Below, in pieces: positions 7,151 to 13,855 of a DNA stretch of 24,545 bases. Below the pieces are notes generated by a model, which did not search any database, was not told where the DNA came from, and saw only the letters and a list, made by a program, of their open reading frames with translations. The stretch is taken from contig JBBSLP010000080.1 of assembly GCA_038255145.1 (NCBI GenBank), forward strand, positions 1 through 24,545, written 5' to 3'. The stretch comes from WHTX01 sp038255145 (GTDB taxonomy: Bacteria > Actinomycetota > Acidimicrobiia > Acidimicrobiales > CAIXPF01). Each line of letters opens with the position of its first letter. The first letter of the stretch is position 1. The position numbers and the translations under genes are program-made.

Positions 7151-8620
7151 TCAGCTCCGGCCCGCCTCCAACAGGGACTCCACCAGCTGGCGGCCCCGTT
7201 CCTTGGTCGATCGGGCGTAGAGGGCGTTGGCCAGGATGTGGTTGGAGCGGGCCGACGCCAGGTAGTTGCGCTCGTACAGGTCGTTGCGGGCGCCGAGGGC
7301 GGAACCGACGAAGTCCCAGGCCAGGCGGAAGATGGCCGCCCGTTCCTCGGCTCCCGTGGCGCCAGCGCCCGTCAGGTAGCGGTCGAGCAACGGGCGCAGG
7401 TTCGTGTCGTCGAGCATGGCCCGGCTCGGGGTGGCCAACAGGTTGTGGCTGCCGATGGTGACGAGGATGTCACGCACCCGAGGGAACCACGTGGCCAGCT
7501 GCGCCCGCAGCGGGTGCAGGGCCCGGGCGTCGGGGAACCAGGCCCCGTCCCCCTGGTCGCTGGCCTGCTCCTCGGCCAGCAGCAGGCAGCTGCGGGTGAT
7601 CTCCACGTAGCCCCACAGCTCCCCCAGCAGGTCGGTGGTGTGGGGGGTGCGGTCGTTGACGGCCTCGGCCATGGCCACGGCCAGCCCGTAGGCCAGCTCG
7701 AGCTTGGTCAGGGCCCGGATGGTGGTCTGCTGCATGATGTTCGGCCACCAGGCCGTGGGCATCATGACGCCGTTGTAGACCTCGACGAGGCCGTCGACGT
7801 GGATGCGGTCCCGGGGCACCTCGACGTCGTCGAAGATGACGAAGGCGTCCTGTTCGTCGAAGCGGGTCGACAGGGGCTTGTCGAAGGGGTGGGCGTCGGG
7901 GGTCGAGGCGCTGTCCCGGCACAGGAACGTCAGGCCCGGGGTGTCCATGGGGATGCAGAAGCACAGCGCGTACGGCGCGACCCCCTCCCCCCGGGGCAGG
8001 GGAGTTCCCGGGTACACGGCCAGCTCGTCGGCGAAGGGGGCCAGGGTGGACAGGATGCGGGCGCCGCGCACGATGATGCCGTGCTCGGTGTCGGCCACCT
8101 TGTGCACCTTCACCCCGTCGCCGGGGATGTCGGCGTCGCTGCCCTTGTCCACGGTGGGGTGGATGATGGTGTGGGTCAGGCACAGGTCCTCGTGCGCCAG
8201 CAGGCGCTGGTAGCGGACCAGGTTCTCCGCCCCCTCGGCGTTGCACCCGTCGGGGCCGGCCCACGCCCGCCACTGGCCGGCGAACCCGGCGTAGGTGACG
8301 TTCATGTAGTCCGGGGTGCGGCCCATCAGCCCGGCTGTGGACTCGGCCATCCGGGCCAGGCCCCGGTGACGGCGGAGGACGTCGTCCTTGGAGCGACAGA
8401 TGACGTGGCTGACGTTGGTGGGCTCGCCCGTCTCGGGGTCGGGGACCAGGCAGTCCTCGGCGTAGGCGTGCTGGCGGTCGTAGACCTCGGCCAGCGACGC
8501 CGCCGCCCCGGCCAGGGCGGGGTGGGCGGTGACGTCGTCGACCCGTTCGTCGCCCAGCCACACCTGGCGGGGGCGGGCCCGCAGGCCGTCGAGGAACTGC
8601 TGGCCGGTGCGGGCTGCCAC
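7151..8620 (-). CDS. 4-hydroxyphenylacetate 3-hydroxylase (HpaB/PvcC) family flavin monooxygenase
   Basis: A 489-aa protein of the two-component FADH2-dependent monooxygenase family, which ortho-hydroxylates phenols (for example 4-hydroxyphenylacetate to the catechol) using reduced flavin from a separate reductase. R101, Y105 (GRTPDY) and H150 (LTHTIIHP) fall where the substrate/peroxide-site Arg, Tyr and His of bacterial HpaB enzymes lie. Length is normal. The GTG start has GGAAGG about 6 nt upstream. It is third in an operon after pirin and a VOC protein, 22 bp downstream of the latter. No flavin reductase (HpaC) gene is present in the window, so it must use one encoded elsewhere. The exact phenolic substrate is unknown, and PvcC-like or acyl-CoA-dehydrogenase-fold relatives are alternatives. 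Confidence 0.9.
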   Translation of the reverse strand: MAARTGQQFLDGLRARPRQVWLGDERVDDVTAHPALAGAAASLAEVYDRQHAYAEDCLVPDPETGEPTNVSHVICRSKDDVLRRHRGLARMAESTAGLMGRTPDYMNVTYAGFAGQWRAWAGPDGCNAEGAENLVRYQRLLAHEDLCLTHTIIHPTVDKGSDADIPGDGVKVHKVADTEHGIIVRGARILSTLAPFADELAVYPGTPLPRGEGVAPYALCFCIPMDTPGLTFLCRDSASTPDAHPFDKPLSTRFDEQDAFVIFDDVEVPRDRIHVDGLVEVYNGVMMPTAWWPNIMQQTTIRALTKLELAYGLAVAMAEAVNDRTPHTTDLLGELWGYVEITRSCLLLAEEQASDQGDGAWFPDARALHPLRAQLATWFPRVRDILVTIGSHNLLATPSRAMLDDTNLRPLLDRYLTGAGATGAEERAAIFRLAWDFVGSALGARNDLYERNYLASARSNHILANALYARSTKERGRQLVESLLEAGRS

Positions 8621-8642
8621 GGTGTCCTTCCCGACGAGGCGG

Positions 8643-9200
8643 TCAGCCCCGGCCGAAGACGACGTAGTCGGTGTCGTCCTCGAGGGCGGCGTCGCCGTGG
8701 CGGGAGACGGGCTTGAAGTGGTTCAGGGCGGCGTTGACGTCGCCTTCCCACACCTCGTCGGGCAGGTCGTAGAGCACCTCGATGCCGTTGCCGTCGGGGT
8801 CGGCGACATACGCGCTGTGGGTCATGCCGTGATCGCCGCGGACGAGGATCTCGACGCCACTGGCCTGCAGGTGACGCACCTGGGCCAGCCACGCCTCCCG
8901 CCCTGGGTAGGCCACGGCGATGTGGTTGACGGCGCCGTGGGCCTTGACCATGTTCCAGCGCTCGACGGGGGGCTCGGCCTCGGGGCGGGACAGCTGGTTG
9001 AGGGCGATGTCGTGGTGGTGGTTCGGCGAACTGCGGTAGAAGCGCATGGTCAGACCCATGGCCTCGCCCAGCTCACCGCATTGCTCGAAGCCCAGCACCT
9101 CGGTGTAGAAGCGGTGCGACGCCTCGAGGTCGCGCACGTTCAGCACCAGGTGGCTGACCCCCGCCGGGGTCACCGGCCGGGTTGGTTCGGCGTCGGCCAT
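8643..9200 (-). CDS. VOC family protein, extradiol dioxygenase-like
   Basis: A 185-aa vicinal oxygen chelate protein. Expected metal ligands are H17 (SHLVLNV), H93 (NHIAVAY) and E141 (NGIEVLYD). A further GDHGMTHS segment (122-129), with His residues typical of catechol 2,3-dioxygenase-like active sites, precedes the DPDGNGIE motif. ATG 9200 is chosen because the VOC domain starts shortly after it and GGGGGAG lies about 6 nt upstream. The same frame stays open upstream through the pirin gene, but that part is non-coding. Placed between pirin and a phenol-hydroxylating monooxygenase, it could cleave the catechol they produce (inference). A glyoxalase-like or isomerase role cannot be excluded. 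Confidence 0.88.
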   Translation of the reverse strand: MADAEPTRPVTPAGVSHLVLNVRDLEASHRFYTEVLGFEQCGELGEAMGLTMRFYRSSPNHHHDIALNQLSRPEAEPPVERWNMVKAHGAVNHIAVAYPGREAWLAQVRHLQASGVEILVRGDHGMTHSAYVADPDGNGIEVLYDLPDEVWEGDVNAALNHFKPVSRHGDAALEDDTDYVVFGRG

Positions 9201-9256
9201 GTCGATCTCCCCCGTCCCCGGCACCGTGACCGGCGCCACACCAGTACGGTACTTCC

Positions 9257-10288
9257 TCAGCTGGCGGCCGGGGAGCGCTCCTCGGTGCGGCCGTCGACGT
9301 GGCGAGCGAAGCGGCCCCGGTCGGCGCCGTGGGTGGGGGCCTCGTCGGGCCAGGGCCAGCCACCGAACCGGGTGGTTCGGTAGTCGTCGAAGGCCTGCTC
9401 GATCTCGGCCTGGGTGGTCATGACGAAGGGGCCGTAACGGGCCACGGGCTCGCCGATGGGCCGACCCTGGAGCAGCACGGCCTCGACCTCGACGTCCCCT
9501 GCGGTCAGCTCCACGGCCTGGGTGGGGTCGAGGGCCACGCCGGTGTCGTTGCCCACCGTCGTGTCCGCCACCAGCAGCTCGTCGCCCTCGAACACGTAGA
9601 GCACCCGCACCGAGTCGGGCCCCGCCGCGGCCGGCAGCGACCACGTGGCCCCGGGCTCGAGGCGCAGGTGCCAGATGGCCACGTCGCCCTCGGGGTGGGC
9701 GGCCCACGAGTTGGGCGGCGGGGCCGGGGGCACGACGTCGTCGAAGCGGCCGGCGATGACGGTGATCTCGGTGGTGCGCCCGGCATCGTCGACGGACTGC
9801 ACCCGGGGCACGTCCTCGGACCACAGCATGGTGAAGTAGGGGTCGACGAGCTTGTCGCTGGCCGGCAGGTTCAACCAGATCTGGAACAGCTCCAGGGGGT
9901 TGGGCCGCTCCCGGTCGAGCAGGGGGAACATCTCGGAGTGCACGACCCCGCTCCCCGCCGTCAGCCACTGCACATCCCCCCGGCCGAACCGGGCCGCCGC
10001 CCCCAGGGAGTCGGCGTGGTCGATGAGGCCGCGCCGCACGAAGGTGACGGTCTCGAAGCCCCGGTGGGGGTGGTTGGGGAACCCGGGCACGACGAGGCCG
10101 TGGTACATGCTCCACCCCTCGGCCCCGGAGAAGTCCTGGCCCAGGTCACGGTCGTCGATGGGCACGGCCGGAGCCAGCTTGTCGTCGCCGGCGGGGTAGG
10201 CGTCGTCGTGGTGGGCGCAGAACAGGAAGGGGTCGACCGTGGGCCACTGGGCGCCCAGGGGGATGGTCTGCAGGACGGGGCTGGCCAT
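9257..10288 (-). CDS. Pirin family protein (cupin; possible quercetinase-like dioxygenase)
   Basis: A 343-aa bicupin. The pirin signature is clear: HPHRGFETVTF (H73, H75) followed by QWLTAGSGVVHSEM (H117, E119), giving the 3-His/1-Glu iron site of human pirin and E. coli YhhW, both reported to have quercetin 2,3-dioxygenase activity. The C-terminal cupin domain ends in a pirin-type segment (YGPFVMTTQAEIEQAFDDY). At 343 aa it is longer than the ~230-290 aa typical of pirins. ATG 10288 is preferred to GTG 10294 because a -10-like TAGCAT ends 6 nt before it and there is no ribosome-binding site, which fits a leaderless mRNA. It is first in an operon with the VOC and HpaB-type genes, 56 bp before the VOC start. 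Confidence 0.9.
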   Translation of the reverse strand: MASPVLQTIPLGAQWPTVDPFLFCAHHDDAYPAGDDKLAPAVPIDDRDLGQDFSGAEGWSMYHGLVVPGFPNHPHRGFETVTFVRRGLIDHADSLGAAARFGRGDVQWLTAGSGVVHSEMFPLLDRERPNPLELFQIWLNLPASDKLVDPYFTMLWSEDVPRVQSVDDAGRTTEITVIAGRFDDVVPPAPPPNSWAAHPEGDVAIWHLRLEPGATWSLPAAAGPDSVRVLYVFEGDELLVADTTVGNDTGVALDPTQAVELTAGDVEVEAVLLQGRPIGEPVARYGPFVMTTQAEIEQAFDDYRTTRFGGWPWPDEAPTHGADRGRFARHVDGRTEERSPAAS

Positions 10289-10321
10289 GACCACATGCTA
10301 GGAAGGTTGCGGGCGCAACCT
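10289..10321 (-). promoter_or_regulatory. Leaderless promoter with upstream palindrome for the pirin operon
   Basis: On the minus strand TAGCAT (10300-10295) is followed by 6 nt and the ATG. Directly upstream lies the perfect palindrome AGGTTGC-GGGC-GCAACCT (10304-10321), covering the spacer/-35 region, where a repressor would block polymerase. The regulator is not encoded in the window. Confidence 0.5.
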
Positions 10322-10358
10322 CTCGGGGCCAGGCGGTGGCGTCGGCCACCCGCCGCCG

Positions 10359-10371
10359 TAGTGTCCCCGCC
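10359..10371 (+). promoter_or_regulatory. Leaderless-type -10 element for the two-domain VOC gene
   Basis: TAGTGT (10359-10364) lies exactly 7 nt before ATG 10372. There is no ribosome-binding site, so transcription probably starts at or next to the A of the ATG. The HNH gene start at 12425 shows the same hexamer and spacing. Confidence 0.5.
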
Positions 10372-11130
10372 ATGGCGGAGCGCACGTCCCAGGCGCCGGG
10401 GACCCCTTCGTGGGTCGACCTCGGCAGCCCCGACCTCGAGGTCACCAACGCCTTCTACCAGGGCCTCTTCGGCTGGGGGCGTGACGATGCCGGCCCCCCC
10501 GGACACACCCATGGCTACGGCTTCTACGCCAAGGGTGACAGGGTCGTGGCCGGCCACCGATCGGCGGCGGCCGACCAGGCGGAGTGGTCCACCTACATCA
10601 GCGTCGTCGATGCGGTCGCCACCGCCGACCAGGTCGTAGCCCACGGCGGGCTGGTGTCGGTGCCGCCCACGGAGCTCCTGGGCCACGGGACGACGGCAGC
10701 CTGCGTCGACCCCACCGGGGCGACCTTCTCGCTGTGGCAGCCCGGCGACCTGGCCGGGGTGCAGCTGGTGGACGAGCCCGGAACCTTGTGCTGGGCCGAA
10801 CTGGAGACCGGAGATGTGGCCGGCGCCCTCGACTTCTACGTCGCCGTGTTCGACTGGACCGTCGCCGACGGGCCCGGCGGCGACCGGGTCGAGCTCGGCG
10901 TCGCCGGCCGGGCCGTGGCCAGCGCCCGGGCCCTGCCCACCGATGCCCACGGGTCCGCCCGCTGGACGCCCTACTTCGGCACCGATGACATCGAGGACGG
11001 CGCCGTCCTCGTCACCGACCTCGGCGGCACGGTCGAGCGCTCCCCGTTCGACCTGCCCGGGGTGGGCCAGGTCGCCCGAGCCGCCGGCCCCCACGGCGAG
11101 CGGTTCGGACTGGCGCAGCTCCGAAGCTGA
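10372..11130 (+). CDS. Two-domain VOC family protein (Cfp30B-like)
   Basis: A 252-aa protein made of two glyoxalase/bleomycin-resistance-type modules. Module 1 is about residues 10-125 (SWVDLGSPDLEVTNAFY...FGW, then DPTGATFSLWQP). Module 2 is about 130-250 (CWAELETGDVAGALDFYVAVFDW...PHGERFGLAQL). The W-x-D/E-L...FY...LFGW pattern is shared with the actinobacterial 27-kDa antigen Cfp30B group. The HxH/E metal ligands of enzymatic VOC proteins are not clearly kept (D and E occupy the first-strand positions), so catalysis is uncertain. ATG 10372 is chosen from the domain start and the leaderless -10. It is transcribed divergently from the pirin operon and convergently to the HNH gene, 14 bp from the latter's stop. 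Function unknown; hydrolase or hydroxylase names given to relatives are not well supported. Confidence 0.87.
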   Translation: MAERTSQAPGTPSWVDLGSPDLEVTNAFYQGLFGWGRDDAGPPGHTHGYGFYAKGDRVVAGHRSAAADQAEWSTYISVVDAVATADQVVAHGGLVSVPPTELLGHGTTAACVDPTGATFSLWQPGDLAGVQLVDEPGTLCWAELETGDVAGALDFYVAVFDWTVADGPGGDRVELGVAGRAVASARALPTDAHGSARWTPYFGTDDIEDGAVLVTDLGGTVERSPFDLPGVGQVARAAGPHGERFGLAQLRS

Positions 11131-11137
11131 GTCGAGA

Positions 11138-11151
11138 CCCGTCCTCACGGG
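11138..11151. terminator. Small hairpin between convergent genes
   Basis: CCCGT-CCTC-ACGGG, a perfect 5-bp stem, lies in the 14-bp gap between the VOC stop and the HNH stop and overlaps the latter. It lacks a U tract and is weak, so a bidirectional terminator role is only a suggestion. Confidence 0.2.
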
Positions 11152-12425
11152 ACACCCGCGGCGGCCATCAGGAGTTGGGGCGGGGGCGCGTCGGTCTGCC
11201 ACCTGGTGATGGTGAACAGGCTGCCGTCAGATCGATGCACACGAGGTCGGTGTTCGTGGAAGGTGATCTTCCAGTGGTTGGCGTGCAGGAAGGTGTGATG
11301 ACTTCTGCACAGCAAGGCGCCGTTGTCGACCTTGGTGTGACCGCCATGATCCCAAGGCTGACAATGGTGCACATCGCACCAACCAGGGGGCCGGTCACAA
11401 CCGGGGAACACACAACCACCATCCCGTAGGGTAACGGCACGACGAATGGCCGGTGACCAACGTGGTGTGTCCCGACCGATGTCCAACACCTGTCCGGCCG
11501 CGTCGATGACCGCCCGGAACATGTTCGAATCGCACCACGGCATCGGAGCACCATCGCGACCCTGCGCGCCACCCTCGTTATCACCTGCGCCAGGGCCGTG
11601 GGTTGCGTGGTGGGTTGCGTCGACGCCCGGACAATGGGCGTCGTGGCGGATGATCACGGGCACGCGGTAGCGGTCGGGCACCGAACGTTCCGAGGGCTCG
11701 CGACGCATGGATTGCGCCACCAGATCCAACAGCACCTGGGCCCGCAGCACCGACACCGGCTTGCCGACCACCGATGGGTCGCCGTCGCGGGCGGCGCGCA
11801 GCAGTCGGTCGACCCCAGCGTCCAGGCCGGCGCCGAGCAGGGCCGAATCCTCGGCGGTGAACCAGCCCTCGGGTCGGTGGCCGCCATCGCCGGCGTCGAC
11901 CAGCGAGAGGTCGGACACGGGCTCGGGAACAGGCACGATGTCTCGGGCCTCGACATCGGCGTCGGCGATCCACCGGCGGGTCGTGGCGCGAAACTCGCTG
12001 GCCGAGGTCTCGAGGGCACGGCCGAGCAGCAGGCCCTCGTCCGCAACACTGCGGTCGGGGTGCCGATCGACGCAGGCGGACAGCGAGCCCACGTGGTCGG
12101 AGGACAACTCCCCCGACCGGGCCCGCTCGGCCACAGCCGGCAGCAGGCGCAGCGCAACCCCATCACGGCGCCGGCCCGCCGTCACCCGAGGGTCGCTCCC
12201 GGTGCGGGCCGCCACCCAGCGGGGCGACGATGTCGCCCCCGCCCAGTCGCCCTGACGGTCGAACACGTCGTGGACCATGGCCCCGTAGGCCAGGACGGCA
12301 TTGATCAGACGGGCCGACTCCAATACAATCTCGCCCAATCGGGCGCGGCCCAGGTCACACTCTCGGACCACGCACAGCGCGTCGATGAACGCTCCTATAT
12401 CGAGAACCCCACCACCTTCCGCCAT
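11145..12425 (-). CDS. HNH endonuclease signature protein, DUF222 / 13E12 repeat family
   Basis: A 426-aa member of the DUF222-HNH family, which is multicopy in actinobacteria (REP13E12 proteins of Mycobacterium tuberculosis). The N-terminal ~300 residues form the helical DUF222 region. The C-terminal HNH zinc-finger nuclease domain has CVFPGC (338-343), DVHHCQPWDHGG (351-362) and LCRSHH (371-376), so Cys pairs and catalytic His are intact. DNA cleavage is expected from the motif, but the biological role of the family is unclear. The gene's C-terminal part is less GC-rich than its neighbours (11281-11340 is about 58% GC), consistent with acquisition or different selection. The ATG at 12425 follows a TAGTGT -10 by 7 nt, so it is probably leaderless. 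A LexA box upstream predicts SOS induction. Confidence 0.93.
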   Translation of the reverse strand: MAEGGGVLDIGAFIDALCVVRECDLGRARLGEIVLESARLINAVLAYGAMVHDVFDRQGDWAGATSSPRWVAARTGSDPRVTAGRRRDGVALRLLPAVAERARSGELSSDHVGSLSACVDRHPDRSVADEGLLLGRALETSASEFRATTRRWIADADVEARDIVPVPEPVSDLSLVDAGDGGHRPEGWFTAEDSALLGAGLDAGVDRLLRAARDGDPSVVGKPVSVLRAQVLLDLVAQSMRREPSERSVPDRYRVPVIIRHDAHCPGVDATHHATHGPGAGDNEGGAQGRDGAPMPWCDSNMFRAVIDAAGQVLDIGRDTPRWSPAIRRAVTLRDGGCVFPGCDRPPGWCDVHHCQPWDHGGHTKVDNGALLCRSHHTFLHANHWKITFHEHRPRVHRSDGSLFTITRWQTDAPPPQLLMAAAGVP

Positions 12426-12472
12426 GCCTCATACACTACCAGTTCCCACCGCTTGACACGAACCCGTGTTCG
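12426..12472 (-). promoter_or_regulatory. LexA-type SOS box and leaderless promoter of the HNH gene
   Basis: CGAAC-CCGT-GTTCG (12459-12472) matches the Gram-positive/actinobacterial LexA consensus CGAAC-N4-GTTCG exactly. On the minus strand TAGTGT (12438-12433) lies 7 nt before the ATG. If transcription starts at the A of the ATG, the box spans roughly -34 to -47, over the -35 region, where LexA would repress. No ribosome-binding site is properly spaced. Confidence 0.75.
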
Positions 12473-13099
12473 AGAAATCGCAAAGGTTCAAAACGAGCGC
12501 AGACCAAACCGCTGGCTGAGGCCCCAGCCGGCGCAACGAGGTTCTCCGTCCACGCCGGCGACACCTCGATGCCTCCGCCGAACGGCCAACCGTCACGCGA
12601 CGCCGGGCCGAACGGGATCGCCGTTGCCGCTGGGACGTCGGCAGGGTCCAGATCGACCGGGCGCCACGGTGGTCGCCGCCTTTGGACGACCGGGTGTGGC
12701 CCCAGCAGACGGTCGGATGCGGGGAGCACCCACGGGGTTCAGGCCCCGAGCGCGGCCGGCGTCGACATGACGACAGCTTGCACCGAGGCCCAGCCGTCGC
12801 CCCCATCTGTCCGCCAACGAGATCGACAGGTCGGACCGACCTGGCCGACGGATGGCATGACCTGCACGTGCCAACTGATGACCCGTGAACAGCTGCGGGT
12901 GGACCGCGCCCCACCGTGGCGAGGGTGAAGTCGTGCCGGCCCTGCGCCAGCGGGTCACCGGCAACAAGGTGCGAACCCCACGGAACGTGCGTGTCAGACA
13001 CCATCGGACCGCGGTCCGACGCGCGGCCGGTGGAACGAGGTTCCTCGTCGACGGAACGCCTCTCCTGCTGCAGGTACGACCACAGCGAGGGAGCGACGA
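12473..13099. other. Gene-poor stretch, no recognisable feature
   Basis: About 630 bp between the HNH promoter and the small ORF at 13100. Short open frames exist on both strands, but none shows a known domain, a good start with ribosome-binding site, or the strong third-position GC bias of neighbouring genes. The stretch looks less GC-biased than its surroundings. It may contain decayed sequence linked to the HNH gene and must hold the promoter of the operon beginning near 13100. No tRNA, hairpin-T terminator or repeat was seen. Confidence 0.5.
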
Positions 13100-13213
13100 A
13101 TGCGACGTTGGTTGATCATCCTGGGACGGCCCATGGGCGGCGCGTGGCCGCCCGTGGCCCTGAGCCACGAGCTGCAGGCGTGGGCCGCCCGCCACCGGGA
13201 CGGGTCCCGATGA
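13100..13213 (+). CDS. Possible 37-aa small ORF coupled to the VOC gene
   Basis: ATG 13100 is preceded by GAGGGAG about 7 nt upstream. The ORF starts MRRWLIILGRPMGGAW and ends in a TGA that overlaps the ATG of the VOC gene (ATGA, 13210-13213). It encodes 37 residues with a short hydrophobic patch near the N-terminus and is basic overall. No family is recognised. It could be a real small protein, or a leader peptide whose translation feeds the VOC start, which itself has only a weak ribosome-binding site. The alternative is chance. Confidence 0.4.
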   Translation: MRRWLIILGRPMGGAWPPVALSHELQAWAARHRDGSR

Positions 13214-13845
13214 CCTCGGCGTCCGACCTCGTGCCTGCCGCCTCGGCGCCCGCTGCGGCGACCGACCGCATCCCCCCGGCCTCGGCGCCCCGAGCCCGCG
13301 GCCGCATCAACGGCGTCGGCCACATCGCCGTCAACACCGCCGACCTCGACCGGTTCCGCCGCTTCTACCAAGGCGTCGTCGGCCTGCGCCTGGTCATGGC
13401 GGGCCGCCTGCCCCACCCGCCACTCCTGCGCCACTGCGTGCTGGCCGTGACCGACGCACTGGTGCTCCACGCCTTCGAGGTCCCGGGCTACGACCCCGTG
13501 GCCGACGGCATCGGCACCGACATCGGCCGCCGGGGCCGCATCGACCACTTCGCCTTCCAGGTGGGCGACCGGGCCGACCTGGCCGTGGTCGCGTCACGGT
13601 TGGTGGCGGCGGGGGCCAGCGACGGCGAGATCCGGGCCCTGGGACCGGTGCTGTCGGTGTACGCCCAGGACCCGGACGGCCTGGCCTTCGAGGTCACCTG
13701 CCCCAACCTCGACATCACCGAGGCCGGCCTGGCCGACGAGATCAGCGAGGGCGGGGAGCCGGGCTGGCTGGAGCGCCTGCACATGGCCGCCCTCCGGGGG
13801 GACGACGGGCCAGTCGCCGCGGCACCGCCCACCCGCCAGAGGTGA
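13210..13845 (+). CDS. VOC family metalloenzyme-like protein
   Basis: A 211-aa single-module vicinal oxygen chelate protein. A ~30-residue Ala/Pro-rich leader is followed by GRINGVGHIAVN (H38), IDHFAFQV (H113) and DPDGLAFEVTC (E161), an intact H-H-E metal triad. The FYQGVVGLRLV and DPDG motifs are typical of glyoxalase/dioxygenase/fosfomycin-resistance relatives. ATG 13210 is taken as the start because the sequence upstream is a different frame or non-coding. Its ATG overlaps the stop of the 37-aa ORF, and its stop is 10 nt before the ATPase gene, so all belong to one transcript. Substrate unknown. The pairing with an acetyltransferase and a large regulator hints at sensing or detoxifying a small molecule (inference). 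Confidence 0.86.
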   Translation: MTSASDLVPAASAPAAATDRIPPASAPRARGRINGVGHIAVNTADLDRFRRFYQGVVGLRLVMAGRLPHPPLLRHCVLAVTDALVLHAFEVPGYDPVADGIGTDIGRRGRIDHFAFQVGDRADLAVVASRLVAAGASDGEIRALGPVLSVYAQDPDGLAFEVTCPNLDITEAGLADEISEGGEPGWLERLHMAALRGDDGPVAAAPPTRQR

Positions 13846-13855
13846 GACTGGGACC

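Noticed and set aside
9201..10115. N-terminal extension of the extradiol-like VOC protein through the pirin region
   Set aside because: The extension is an out-of-frame shadow of pirin. ATG 9200 has a strong ribosome-binding site and begins just before the domain.
12453..12481. Plus-strand TTGACA followed by the LexA box as an SOS promoter
   Set aside because: No acceptable -10 occurs 15-18 bp downstream and no gene starts there; the minus-strand promoter fits better.
12950..13010. tRNA-like T-arm fragment near GGTGCGAACCCCACG
   Set aside because: No matching acceptor stem, anticodon arm or GGTTCGAATCC box could be built around it on either strand.
12429..13195. Short minus-strand frames upstream of the HNH gene
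   Set aside because: They overlap each other and the LexA promoter, lack ribosome-binding sites, and show no family or codon-bias support.
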